From the NCBI GenBank assembly GCA_032209605.1, contig JASFXZ010000073.1:1-64000 (forward strand): DNA of 64,000 bases, read 5' to 3'. The position numbers were made by a program, and so were the translations under genes. The DNA is from Mactromeris polynyma. Lineage: Eukaryota > Mollusca > Bivalvia > Venerida > Mactridae. The notes under the pieces were generated by a model. The model had not been told where the DNA came from, did no database searches, and saw only the letters and a program-made list of their open reading frames with translations. Each line of letters starts with the position of its first letter. Position 1 is the first letter of the stretch. Shown piece after piece: positions 24,601 through 38,276 of the stretch.

Positions 24601-27600
24601 TTAACAGCACGGATTACTTCCCCTGATTTCAAAATGGTTGATATTCCGCGAAAATGGCAGCCATTTTGACATCAGGGGACATAAATCATGTCTAAAATTG
24701 CATCCAATTTGAAATAAAGGGACATTACTCTCATTCATAATAGCGGCCATTTTAAGCAGGGGGCATAACTGTACCTTTGAGGCGACCATTCGAAACAAGA
24801 GTATCCTCCCTTATTTCAAAATGGCGGAAATTTACAGCATGGATTACTTCCCCTGATTTCAAAATGATTGATATTCCGCGAAAATGGCAGCCATTTTGAC
24901 ATCAGGGGACATAAATCATGTCTAAAATTGCATCCATTTTGTAATAAAGGGACATTACTCTTTTTCATTATAGCGGCCATTTTAAGCAGGGGGCATAACT
25001 GTACCTTTGAGGCGACCATTCGAAACAAGAGTATCCTCCCTTATTTCAAAATGGCGGAAATTTACAGCATGGATTACTTCCCCTGATTTCAAAATGATTG
25101 ATATTCCGCGAAAATGGCAGCCATTTTGACATCAGGGGACATAAATCATGTCTAAAATTGCATCCATTTTGTAATAAAGGGACATTACTCTCATTCACAA
25201 TTGCGACCATTTTTAAGCAGGATGCATAACTCTACCTTGCTTGGCGACCATTAAAACAAGAGTAGCCTCCCTTCTTTCAAAATGGTGGAAATTAAAAGCA
25301 CGGATTACTTCCCCTGATTTCAAAATGGTTGATATTCTGCGAAAATGGCAGCCATTTTGACATCAGGGGACATAAATCATGTCTAAAATTGCATCCGATT
25401 TGAAATAAAGGGACATTACTCTCATTCATAATAGCGGCAATTTTAAGCAGGGGGCAGAACTGTACCTTTTAGGCGACCATTCGAAACAAGAGTAGCCTCC
25501 CTTCTTTCAAAATGGTGGCAATTAACAGCACGGATTACTTCCCCTGATTTCAAAATGGTTGATATTCCGCGAAAATGGCAGCCATTTTGACATCAGGGGA
25601 CATAAATCATGTCTAAAATTACATCCAATTTGAAATAAAGGGACATTACTCTCATTCATAATAGCGCTTATTTTAAGCAGGGGGCAGAACTGTACCTAGC
25701 TTGGCGACCATTCGAAACAAGAGTAGCCTCCCTTCTTTCAAAATGGTGGCAATTAACAGCACGGATTACTTCCCTGATTTCAAAATGGTTGATATTCCGC
25801 GAAAATGGCAGCCATTTTGACATCAGGGGACATAAATCATGTCTAAAATTGCATCCAATTTGAAATAAAGGGACATTACTCTCATTCATAATAGCGGCCA
25901 TTTCAAGCAGGGGGCATAACTGTACCTTTTAGGCGACCATTCGAAACAAGAGTAGCCTCCCTTCTTTCAAAATGGTGGCAATTAACAGCACGGATTACTT
26001 CCCCTGATTTCAAAATGGTTGATATTCCGCAAAAATGGCAGCCATTTTGATATCAGGGGACATAAATCATGTCTAAAATTGCATCCAATTTGAAATAAAG
26101 GGACATTACTCTCATTCATAATAGCGGCCATTTTGAGCAGGGGGCATAACTGTACCTTTAAGGCGACCATTCGAAACAAGAGTAGCCTCCCTTCTTTCAA
26201 AATGGTGGCAATTAACAGCACGGATTACTTCCCCTGATTTCAAAATGGTTGATATTCCGCGAAAATGGCAGCCATTTTGACATCAGGGGACATAAATCAT
26301 GTCTAAAATTGCATCCAATTTGAAATAAAGGGACATTACTGTCATTCATAATAGCGGCCATTTTAAGCAGGGGGCATAACTGTACCTTTTAGGCGACCAT
26401 TCGAAACAAGAGTAGCCTCCCTTCTTTCAAAATGGTGGCAATTAACAGCACGGATTACTTCCCCTGATTTCAAAATGGTTGATATTCCGCGAAAATGGCA
26501 GCCATTTTGACATCAGGGGACATAAATCATGTCTAAAATTACATCCAATTTGAAATAAAGGGACATTACTCTCATTCATAATAGCGCTTATTTTAAGCAG
26601 GGGGCAGAACTGTACCTAGCTTGGCGACCATTCGAAACAAGAGTAGCCTCCCTTCTTTCAAAATGGTGGCAATTAACAGCACGGATTACTTCCCTGATTT
26701 CAAAATGGTTGATATTCCGCGAAAATGGCAGCCATTTTGACATCAGGGGACATAAATCATGTCTAAAATTGCATCCAATTTGAAATAAAGGGACATTACT
26801 CTCATTCATAATAGCGGCCATTTCAAGCAGGGGGCATAACTGTACCTTTTAGGCGACCATTCGAAACAAGAGTAGCCTCCCTTCTTTCAAAATGGTGGCA
26901 ATTAACAGCACGGATTACTTCCCCTGATTTCAAAATGGTTGATATTCCGCAAAAATGGCAGCCATTTTGATATCAGGGGACATAAATCATGTCTAAAATT
27001 GCATCCAATTTGAAATAAAGGGACATTACTCTCATTCATAATAGCGGCCATTTTGAGCAGGGGGCATAACTGTACCTTTTAGGCGACCATTCGAAACAAG
27101 AGTAGCCTCCCTTCTTTCAAAATGGTGGCAATTAACAGCACGGATTACTTCCCCTGATTTCAAAATGGTTGATATTCCGCGAAAATGGCAGCCATTTTGA
27201 CATCAGGGGACATAAATCATGTCTAAAATTGCATCCAATTTGAAATAAAGGGACATTACTCTCATTCATAATAGCGGCCATTTTAAGCAGGGGGCATAAC
27301 TGTACCTTTTAGGCGACCATTCGAAACAAGAGTAGCCTCCCTTCTTTCAAAATGGTGGCAATTAACAGCACGGATTACTTCCCCTGATTTCAAAATGGTT
27401 GATATTCCGCGAAAATGGCAGCCATTTTGACATCAGGGGACATAAATCATGTCTAAAATTGCATCCAATTTGAAATAAAGGGACATTACTCTCATTCATA
27501 ATAGCGGCCATTTTAAGCAGGGGGCATAACTGTACCTTTGAGGCGACCATTCGAAACAAGAGTATCCTCCCTTATTTCAAAATGGCGGAAATTTACAGCA

Positions 27601-30600
27601 TGGATTACTTCCCCTGATTTCAAAATGATTGATATTCCGCGAAAATGGCAGCCATTTTGACATCAGGGGACATAAATCATGTCTAAAATTGCATCCATTT
27701 TGTAATAAAGGGACATTACTCTTTTTCATTATAGCGGCCATTTTAAGCAGGGGGCATAACTGTACCTTTGAGGCGACCATTCGAAACAAGAGTATCCTCC
27801 CTTATTTCAAAATGGCGGAAATTTACAGCATGGATTACTTCCCCTGATTTCAAAATGATTGATATTCCGCGAAAATGGCAGCCATTTTGACATCAGGGGA
27901 CATAAATCATGTCTAAAATTGCATCCATTTTGTAATAAAGGGACATTACTCTCATTCACAATTGCGACCATTTTTAAGCAGGATGCATAACTCTACCTTG
28001 CTTGGCGACCATTAAAACAAGAGTAGCCTCCCTTCTTTCAAAATGGTGGAAATTAAAAGCACGGATTACTTCCCCTGATTTCAAAATGGTTGATATTCCG
28101 CGAAAATGGCAGCCATTTTGACATCAGGGGACATAAATCATGTCTAAAATTGCATCCATTTTGTATAAAAGGGACATTACTCTCATTCATAATAACGGCC
28201 ATTTTTAAGCAGGATGCATAACTCTACCTTGCTTGGCAACCATTCGAAACAAGAGCAGCCTCCCTTCTTTCAAAATGGTGGCAATTTACAGCACGGATTA
28301 CTTCCCCTGATTTCAAAATGGTTGATATTCTGCGAAAATGGCAGCCATTTTGACATCAGGGGACATAAATCATGTCTAAAATTGCATCCGATTTGAAATA
28401 AAGGGACATTACTCTCATTCATAATAGCGGCAATTTTAAGCAGGGGGCAGAACTGTACCTTTTAGGCGACCATTCGAAACAAGAGTAGCCTCCCTTCTTT
28501 CAAAATGGTGGCAATTAACAGCACGGATTACTTCCCCTGATTTCAAAATGGTTGATATTCCGCGAAAATGGCAGCCATTTTGACATCAGGGGACATAAAT
28601 CATGTCTAAAATTACATCCAATTTGAAATAAAGGGACATTACTCTCATTCATAATAGCGCTTATTTTAAGCAGGGGGCAGAACTGTACCTAGCTTGGCGA
28701 CCATTCGAAACAAGAGTAGCCTCCCTTCTTTCAAAATGGTGGCAATTAACAGCACGGATTACTTCCCTGATTTCAAAATGGTTGATATTCCGCGAAAATG
28801 GCAGCCATTTTGACATCAGGGGACATAAATCATGTCTAAAATTGCATCCAATTTGAAATAAAGGGACATTACTCTCATTCATAATAGCGGCCATTTCAAG
28901 CAGGGGGCATAACTGTACCTTTTAGGCGACCATTCGAAACAAGAGTAGCCTCCCTTCTTTCAAAATGGTGGCAATTAACAGCACGGATTACTTCCCCTGA
29001 TTTCAAAATGGTTGATATTCCGCAAAAATGGCAGCCATTTTGATATCAGGGGACATAAATCATGTCTAAAATTGCATCCAATTTGAAATAAAGGGACATT
29101 ACTCTCATTCATAATAGCGGCCATTTTGAGCAGGGGGCATAACTGTACCTTTTAGGCGACCATTCGAAACAAGAGTAGCCTCCCTTCTTTCAAAATGGTG
29201 GCAATTAACAGCACGGATTACTTCCCCTGATTTCAAAATGGTTGATATTCCGCGAAAATGGCAGCCATTTTGACATCAGGGGACATAAATCATGTCTAAA
29301 ATTGCATCCAATTTGAAATAAAGGGACATTACTGTCATTCATAATAGCGGCCATTTTAAGCAGGGGGCATAACTGTACCTTTTAGGCGACCATTCGAAAC
29401 AAGAGTAGCCTCCCTTCTTTCAAAATGGTGGCAATTAACAGCACGGATTACTTCCCCTGATTTCAAAATGGTTGATATTCCGCGAAAATGGCAGCCATTT
29501 TGACATCAGGGGACATAAATCATGTCTAAAATTGCATCCAATTTGAAATAAAGGGACATTACTCTCATTCATAATAGCGGCCATTTTAAGCAGGGGGCAT
29601 AACTGTACCTTTTAGGCGACCATTCGAAACAAGAGTAGCCTCCCTTCTTTCAAAATGGTGGCAATTAACAGCACGGATTACTTCCCCTGATTTCAAAATG
29701 GTTGATATTCCGCGAAAATGGCAGCCATTTTGACATCAGGGGACATAAATCATGTCTAAAATTACATCCAATTTGAAATAAAGGGACATTACTCTCATTC
29801 ATAATAGCGCTTATTTTAAGCAGGGGGCAGAACTGTACCTAGCTTGGCGACCATTCGAAACAAGAGTAGCCTCCCTTCTTTCAAAATAATGGCAATTAAC
29901 AGCACGGATTACTTCCCTGATTTCAAAATGGTTGATATTCCGCGAAAATGGCAGCCATTTTGACATCAGGGGACATAAATCATGTCTAAAATTGCATCCA
30001 ATTTGAAATAAAGGGACATTACTCTCATTCATAATAGCGGCCATTTCAAGCAGGGGGCATAACTGTACCTTTTAGGCGACCATTCGAAACAAGAGTAGCC
30101 TCCCTTCTTTCAAAATGGTGGCAATTAACAGCACGGATTACTTCCCCTGATTTCAAAATGGTTGATATTCCGCAAAAATGGCAGCCATTTTGATATCAGG
30201 GGACATAAATCATGTCTAAAATTGCATCCAATTTCAGATAAAGGGACATTACTCTCATTCATAATAGCGGCCATTTTGAGCAGGGGGCATAACTGTACCT
30301 TTTAGGCGACCATTCGAAACAAGAGTAGCCTCCCTTCTTTCAAAATGGTGGCAATTAACAGCACGGATTACTTCCCCTGATTTCAAAATGGTTGATATTC
30401 CGCGAAAATGGCAGCCATTTTGACATCAGGGGACATAAATCATGTCTAAAATTGCATCCAATTTGAAATAAAGGGACATTACTGTCATTCATAATAGCGG
30501 CCATTTTAAGCAGGGGGCATAACTGTACCTTTTAGGCGACCATTCGAAACAAGAGTAGCCTCCCTTCTTTCAAAATGGTGGCAATTAACAGCACGGATTA

Positions 30601-31259
30601 CTTCCCCTGATTTCAAAATGGTTGATATTCCGCGAAAATGGCAGCCATTTTGACATCAGGGGACATAAATCATGTCTAAAATTGCATCCAATTTGAAATA
30701 AAGGGACATTACTGTCATTCATAATAGCGGCCATTTTGAGCAGGGGGCATAACTGTACCTTTTAGGCGACCATTCGAAACAAGAGTAGCCTCCCTTCTTT
30801 CAAAATGGTGGCAATTAACAGCACGGATTACTTCCCCTGATTTCAAAATGGTTGATATTCCGCGAAAATGGCAGCCATTTTGACATCAGGGGACATAAAT
30901 CATGTCTAAAATTACATCCAATTTGAAATAAAGGGACATTACTCTCATTCATAATAGCGCTTATTTTAAGCAGGGGGCAGAACTGTACCTAGCTTGGCGA
31001 CCATTCGAAACAAGAGTAGCCTCCCTTCTTTCAAAATGGTGGCAATTAACAGCACGGATTACTTCCCCTGATTTCAAAATGGTTGATATTCCGCGAAAAT
31101 GGCAGCCATTTTGACATCAGGGGACATAAATCATGTCTAAAATTGCATCCAATTTGAAATAAAGGGACATTACTCTCATTCATAATAGCGGCCATTTTGA
31201 GCAGGGGGCATAACTGTACCTTTTAGGCGATCATTCGAAACAAGAGTAGCCTCCCTTCT
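12621..31259. repeat. 230-bp satellite DNA array (about 81 monomers)
   Basis: Head-to-tail monomers of 230 bases; for example, the same ACCATTCGAA lies at 19261 and 19491. Each has an inverted repeat: CCCCTGAT, TCAAAATGG, a 23-base spacer, CCATTTTGA, ATCAGGGG. A second short palindrome, AAAATGGCAGCCATTTT, overlaps it, so each monomer could extrude a hairpin. Variant positions define several subfamilies: CATCCATTTTGTAATAAAG versus CATCCAATTTGAAATAAAG, GGAAATTTACAGCATGG versus GGCAATTAACAGCACGG, and GCGGCCATTTT versus GCGCTTATTTT. The left third is more mixed, with indels. The right part is very uniform. The many open frames of 60-86 codons on both strands are shadows of the monomer. Confidence 0.97.
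18429..31259. repeat. Higher-order repeat domain inside the 230-bp satellite
   Basis: The rare variant ATTCTGCG (usual ATTCCGCG) occurs at 18429, 20502, 22573, 25334 and 28327. The spacings are 2073, 2071, 2761 and 2993 bases, or 9, 9, 12 and 13 monomers. A second marker (AGCGCTTATTTT) falls near 18759, 20829, 22901, 23821, 25662, 26582, 28655, 29805 and 30956. Between 22.9 and 27.8 kb all marked monomers repeat at an exact offset of 2761. This includes a private CCTTTAAGGCGACC variant near 23394 and 26155. The 12-monomer block appears to lack one monomer of the 13-monomer form, fused at about 25.28-25.40 kb. Confidence 0.88.
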
Positions 31260-34200
31260 ACCCTGCTTAAGTTGTGGCAGAACTTCATTGGCGAGTTAGC
31301 CCCTTTGACAATTGGGTACATAAGTCTAGCCCTACTTGGCCACCAATACTTGACAATCCATCTATTATCCAATGGCTGCTTCATTTAATCAATGGCAGGC
31401 CTTGGTAGTCTTTTGCAGTAACTTGCAACTGACTATCATACTTACTGCTGTCATCAACTGTGGGTCAATACTTTCAATCATAGAATAAGCCATGTGATCG
31501 GTAAAAACTCTTCATCTTATGATGAAGAAACCAATTAATGGTTTGTATTAGATCTATCAAAAATGTGAACTAAAACCCATAGATGATGGAGCAGTTAAGA
31601 GAATAGATCAGTCATGGATGTCAGTGGGTGGTTATAGTAAGTAGATAGCAATAAGTAAGACCAACAAGATGCAACAAATTATATCTGGTCACTTCTACGG
31701 ACCATGGTCCTTTATGGACAAAACAAACATAATAAACAAGATTTCACAATGGAAAGTACATAAATTGTCTATTTTCTAACACAAAAGTCTTCTGGTCCAT
31801 GTTGAAACATATCATTCATGTCTAATATGTCACTTTTTGTTATTTAATAACGTTCAAAAATAAACCATTCATTCTGGACAACCATTCATTCTGGACAACC
31901 ATTCATTGACGGGACAAATGCACCAATTTGATGAAGTTGTTTGATGAGATTCATTCCATACCTGAAATATAAAAAAGTATGTTCTTAAAACTTTTTTATC
32001 AAAATTAGTCCACTTTCATGTCTCAATTTTGTCACAATTAACACAGCTATATCGAAAATATCCTCAAATAACAAAGTGGGTTAGGACCTTGTTTATTTGA
32101 CAACCTTCTGTCCAAATACTAGGTATAATCGGAAATAAATATCAGGTCCTAATGTATCTTCTTATGCGTGTCAAATTGAAATGGGCTATTTGAAACCAAG
32201 TATTACTTAAAATTTTGAACCCGATGAATTTGAACGAATGAGGTCCGACTGTAAATTACTATAGCTGTATTTAATTGCTAAGTGTATAAGTATCATGAGA
32301 AAAGCAAAATGAGCCAAGTCATTGCAGATGCTAAGGCATGATGGGAAAATATGTCTGCTTATTAAAATGCAAAAAAACAACCTAGTACAATTATCATTCA
32401 AGACAAAATCCAACATTTTTCATCAAAACAACTATAGTTGGGTGATAATATTTAGCTACTTAAATGTTTAACTGACAGACTTGACTTTAATGAATATCTT
32501 TCAAATAAATTTTTGAAATTCATTAGTGAACCCAAAGGGGTTTAAACCTATGACCCCTATGACATCAGCACCTAGCACTGAAGAAACTGCAACCATACCC
32601 ACTATGCCAACGAAGAAACCTCAAAAACGGTTATTCAAATGACGCTGATATGGTTGTCGTTAGTTCAGTACATGGTATATACAGTGTGTGTGACATCTTG
32701 AGATAATTTTCAGCTACTTTTTTACTATAACTATTTTATAGAGAATACATTTCTGTATGTTAATAATTTAAGTTATAAAAGTGATGGCAAATCATCAATA
32801 TACATGTAATTGCAAATGTCAGTATATGTACCAACTGTGTGTTAATCTACTAATGCAATAAATGTTTGTATTCTCGTTCGATAAACCGTTCGGAAGATTT
32901 TCCGGTTAACTAGTTTACAAAATAACTGATTATTCCCATCCCTAATTATTCTACTACATGTATTTACTTTTTAAAGTAAGTCAGTCAATATTTTGGTTAA
33001 TTAATCAACAAGCCCCAGTTATTTTTTACTGTAATCTCAGTGGCAAAGAATTTATCAAATTTTGTTTTAATTTTCTCTATTATTATTTTTCCCCATCATT
33101 TTGTACATGAAAAAAATCTGATAATAAACTTATTTCTGTATTTTTAGCTTTTGCTTTAATTTTAGTGTGAATCTGCAATTCATCAATGCCCATGGCCAGA
33201 GATTATAAACTTGAGATCAGTTGTTGTACTCAAAGCTTTTTTTCAGTCACAACTTATTTTGTCAAATAGATATTTTGTTAAATGTTTCAGTAACTTTTTA
33301 GGTTAATTATTTATGTTATATGGCAATTACTGTATGATCAATTATAAAACAACAGAATTAATCTTAGAAAACACACAAAACAAGATTTGAAATCAATCTC
33401 AAGTTTTATAACCTCAGACAAAGGTGTTCATTTGAAATATTTCACTATTATTTGTCACAAATTTGATACTCCTAGCCCTGATTTCTCGAATATACTCGAA
33501 TATACTAAAATACGAAGTTTAAAATATCAGGAAATTTAATAATTTACTAATAATTGTAATCATCCATATTTTTGTATGAACAGTTAATTTTATCACAATG
33601 CCATGATATTATATTTTTGTAACAATGTGCATTTTATTTTATTAAATTATTCAATTGAAACTCTACATACATCTGCAACAGAAATCCACATTTTGTTCTA
33701 TAACATTTTCTACTATTTTTATCCCCATTTTTTAAATTTTCACTGGCCTATATGAACAGAAAATCAATTGTCAATGTTCAGATTTCTTCAGATTAAAATG
33801 TGCTTAATTAGTGAGGTGTGATAGCTTTCACCTGAATGCATCAAATGAAAGCAAAACATGATATTTAAACTTTGATGGTATGTCTTCATTCGGTTACAAA
33901 AACCAAAACCAGTTATAATTCCACATTTTTGTGAAATACTGGCAGACTTAAGTACCAACCAAAGTATTTCAAACTTTTGATGTTCAGAATACAATTCTTT
34001 CATTTATTAATTCACTTCACAGTTATTCAATGTTCTGAAGTTTTATTGACCGACTGACCCACTGACTGACTATGGAAAGTATACCAGTAAGTATTAATGA
34101 TTCAAAAGGAATAGTTTGCTCTACATTTCATAAGGCATTTGCTTAGTATTTGGTATATTCTACTGCCAATGTTTTATTCTGACAACATCATGAAGTTAAT

Positions 34201-35818
34201 TTAACATACTGTGATATTATTAAAGTGGCATTACATATTGTATGTAAATTAATGTATTTAACATAACTTTTGTCAGGAATTTAGTATGGAATGATATTCT
34301 TGTCAATGAAAATATGTTTGATTTTGCTGAAATTGTCATAATTTGCAATAAACTAGCCATTTAACTTCCAACTCGTAATAAAATATTCGTTTTTGGTAAA
34401 AAAAGTATAGATCTAAGTATTTGACCTTAGAAAGCCTGTTTTCTTTGAAGTGATGTCTAATGTTGGAAAATGTTCTTGAATGATCTTGAACTGAATGCAA
34501 GTTGTCTCCCTTTAATCAATTATTTGACATTTTGTTCAATATTTTATATTACCTTATTCAGTAAATCAACATGCAGCAACAACACAACCAAGAACACATA
34601 CATGGCTTTATGTAACACTACATGGATCATCATTGTCTTTTGATCCTGAAAAAGAAATCACAGATAAATAAATTTGTGTCAACTAAAATAAAAGTTTGAA
34701 ACTTTACTGAACCACTTCATATAAAACTTTTCATAGGGGTGTCATCTTATGTCTATAGTGTACCATGATATATTGCAATACTTTAGCAGTGCATTGCAAT
34801 ATGTACCACAATATATTATTTCAATAACCTCACTTTTTTGAACATTATGCAATTTTATCGACTAGACCAGAATTGTTGGAACCTAATTTGTATTACAACA
34901 TTTTTAAAACTTGAAACGCAGTGGAGACTTAGTTAACTGAAGCTTTGTTGGATAGTTTTCGGCAACAGCTGTAAAAACAATATTACTTTTCTAATAAAAA
35001 ATCCTCATAGTTATTTTTAGTCAGTATGCATCAAGCTTGAATAGACTAAGGCAAGATACGGCATTAGTAGATAGGCCTTAATTAAGTATGTACATGTATA
35101 AGTTTTTGATTTTCAGTTAAAGCCGAGTTAAAACACAATGCAGACATGAAGAATGAAATTAATTTCGGATGTCTGTTTTTGATGTAACAATACTTGTGAA
35201 TATATCAGTTATAATATCATACATTAAAAATCCACTATACCATCAAATAGAGTTGGTTGTTTGTTAAATCTGGAAACCTAGTCCATTGATTAGTGGTATT
35301 ATGTTATCATTATTCAAAAAACCTTATTCGACTGAAGGTGTTACAATGCCGACAATGCCAGATCTTTCCTGCGCCATTAGAAATTACAAAACTGCTTAGA
35401 AATGCAGACGACAATATTCTTTCTTGTTCTATAATGGAATTTTACATAATATGACATAGTATGCTTTAGTTCTCAGACATGTACATTTATACTCAAAAAG
35501 TATCATTTGATATTAATGTTATACAAATTTATTCACTGATTGATAATTCCTACCCAGATATTATGAAATCCATGAAGAAAATAATTCAACCAAAACCGTC
35601 ATGGTTTTTACATACATTCATGTATATCACAATGTATTGCGTATGGCAAAGGAATACATGACGGTACATATTTAACTTGTTTTTGTCGTCACCAACTTGT
35701 CATTCATTTTATTTGGATGTCTGACTTTTAATTACCCATTTCGTACTCTTTGTTCTGAATTAATTCATTCTGATCTTGGACCGCACAGACCCCCTAAAGC
35801 AATCCCAGGAGAGCTCTT
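31260..35818. other. Gene-free AT-rich interval
   Basis: No gene was recognised on either strand. The satellite ends at CTCCCTTCT, followed by ACCCTGCTTAAG, which is the reverse complement of a piece of the monomer. A short direct repeat (CATTCTGGACAAC) occurs near 31870-31905. Open frames of 60-71 codons here look random. Confidence 0.5.
32525..32625 (-). mobile_element. Degenerate tRNA-like SINE head
   Basis: Read on the minus strand it gives GGCATAGTGGGTATGG (A-box-like), then GGTTTAAACCCC (B-box-like), about 60 bases apart. This fits a decayed tRNA-derived SINE. No clear tail or target duplication was seen. Confidence 0.35.
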
Positions 35819-37371
35819 AGCATGGTTAGACCTGCAGCGGAGTATATAATGTCTAGCATGGTCACGAACTATAGCAGAGTTGATGCTGTTTAGCAAAGTT
35901 AAAAACTATACCAGAGTTTATGATGTTAAGCATAGTTATACCCATAGTAGAGTTTATGATGTTTAGCACGGTTGAGACCAATAGTAGAGTTTATGCAGTT
36001 TAGAAAAGTTAAGAAATACACCAGTGTTTATGATGTTAAGCATGATTCAGACCAATAGTAGAGTTTATGCTGTTTAGCATGATTGAGACCAATAGTAGAG
36101 TTAATGCTGTTTAGCATGATTGAGACCAATAGTAGAGTGTATGCTGTTTAGCATGATTGAGAACAATAGTAGAGTTAATGATGTTTAGCATGATTGAGAC
36201 CAATAGTAGAGTGTATGCTGTTAAGCATGATTGAGAACAATAGTAGAGTTTATGCTGTTTAGCATGATTGAGACCCATAGCAGAGTTAATGATGTTTAGC
36301 ATGGTTAGGAGTATAGCAGAGTTTATTATCTTTATCAGTGTTGTGACATATAGCAGAGTTTATAATGTCTAGCATAGTTATGACTTAGCTGAGTTTATGA
36401 TGTTTAGCAGCTTTATGAGCTATAGTAGAGTTTATGATGTTTAGCAGCTTTAAGACCTATAGTAGAGTTTATGACGTTTAGTAGCGTTATGAGCTATAGT
36501 AGAGGTTATGATGATTAGCAGCTTTAAGACCTATAGTAGAGTTTATGACGTTTAGCAGCGTTATGAGCTATAGTAGAGTTTATGATGTTTAACATGGGTA
36601 AGACCTATAGCAGAGTTTATGATGTTTAGCAGCGTTATGAGCTATAGTAGAGTTTATGATGTTTAGCAGCGTTATGAGCTATAGTAGAGTTTATGATGTT
36701 TAGCAGCTTTAAGACCTATAGTAGAGTTTATGATGTTTAGCAGCGTTATGAGCTATAGTAGAGTGTATGATGTTTAACATGGGTAAGACCTATAGCAGAG
36801 TTTAGATGTTTAGCAGCGTTATGAGCTATAGTAGAGTTTATGATGTTTAACATGAGTAAGACCTGTAGCAGAGTTTAGATGTTTAGCAGCGTTATGAGCT
36901 ATAGTAGAGTTTATGATGTTTAACATGGGTAAGACCTTTAGCAGAGTTTATGATGTTTAGCAGCCGTAAGACTTACAGCAGAGTTTAAAATGTTTGTCAG
37001 CATTTCGACATATAGCAGAGCTTATGCTGGATAGCATAGTTAAGATCTATAAGAGTTTATGAAGTTTAGAATGGTTAAGACCTATAGAAGAGTTTATGAA
37101 GTTTAGAATGGCTAAGACCTATAGAAGAGTTTATGAAGTTTAGAATGGATAAGACCTATAGAAGAGTTTATGAAGTTTAGAATGGTTAAGACCTATAGCA
37201 AAGTTTATGAAGTTTAGAATGATTAAGACCTATAGAAGAGTTTATGAAGTTTAGAATGATTAAGACCTATAGAAGAGTTTATGAAGTTTAGAATGATTAT
37301 GACCTATAGCAGAGTTTATGAAGTTTAGAATGATTAAGACCAATAGAAGAGTTTATGAAGTATAGCACAAT
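35819..37371. repeat. 37-bp tandem repeat array
   Basis: About 42 copies of a 37-base unit such as CTATAGTAGAGTTTATGATG plus TTTAGCAGCGTTATGAG. The left part is heterogeneous (TTTAGCATGATTGAGACCAA type). The centre alternates GCAGCGTTATGAG and GCAGCTTTAAGAC or AACATGGGTAAGAC types. The right end (37030-37350) is a separate subfamily with GAAGTTTAGAATGG(T/A)TAAGACC. There is no coding potential. Confidence 0.93.
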
Positions 37372-37679
37372 TAAATTAAGTAAGGAGTTCACATTTGTAT
37401 TGAAAAAGAACTACTTGATGGCCAAGGTGCAGGCTTTGGCAAATGAAGTCAAATCAAATATTGAGGCATGGGGTAATGAAATGTAATTAACAAGTTTAAT
37501 TCACAAGAAACCCAAATGAAGCATGAAATAAACAGAATTGTTGTATGTTTCGGTGCAAGATGGAAAGTATTTCACCTACGCCACTCGTGAAAATATTGCA
37601 TGGGTTGCTTACTTGTTGAAATAACTTTTGATCTTACACCAAAACATACAAATATTCTCTTTTTATTAGTGTGAAATTA

Positions 37680-38271
37680 CAGGGGCGGATCCAGGATTTT
37701 TCTCCAGGGGGGGTCCAACTTTTGCCCACAAAATTACAGAAATATAATCCCTTTCCACATTCAAGCAGATGTTAGCCGTTTGTATCTGTTTTAACAAACG
37801 TTACCGGTTCTAACCACGAGGAGGTCTCCACTAATATAGATCCGTTTTTTTGTGTGTTTTTAAGAACAAATTGCGGAAAAAAATCAAGCTAACAAGAATG
37901 ACGTGCTGTTTTTACTCGAAAGCCAAACTGCACTGCGAATTCTTGATACATCAAATAACTACGTCACTATTGCCTTAAATGACGTCACAACTATGAATAT
38001 TTGCGTGTCAGCTATAAATATTTACGCAGCGTAGCAACAACCTGACATACAGCCTAGCACAGTCGCTTACACATTCATTACACGGGTGATTGATGCAATA
38101 TTGAATTCAGAAAGATACACAATAATGATAAAAGTGAAGCTATGGAACATAATGTTTGATAAATTTATTATTCATTGATTAATGTTATAGAAAGCTGTCG
38201 ATTTATCACGCTTGTTTATCATTTTTTTATTTTTCCAGTGGGGGTCTGAGCCATTCCTGGATCCGCCCCTG
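37680..38271. mobile_element. Non-autonomous hAT-like element, 592 bp, with 5-bp target duplication
   Basis: The left end CAGGGGCGGATCCAGGA and the right end TCCTGGATCCGCCCCTG are perfect 17-base inverted repeats. The flanks are AATTA (37675-37679) and AATTA (38272-38276). CAGGG-type termini with 5-bp target duplications fit the hAT5 group as I recall it. There is no transposase frame inside, so it would depend on a transposase in trans. Confidence 0.8.
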
Positions 38272-38276
38272 AATTA

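Noticed and set aside
12621..31259. Dozens of 60-86 codon open frames on both strands of the 230-bp satellite
   Set aside because: They repeat with the monomer, occur on both strands and break at the same monomer positions. They are shadows of the repeat, with no splice or start signals suggesting translation.
12621..31259. CENP-B box in the satellite monomer (ATTCGAAACAAGAGTAG)
   Set aside because: Only the first half (TTCG....A) fits the NTTCGNNNNANNCGGGN consensus. The CGGG half reads AGTA, so it is not a usable box.
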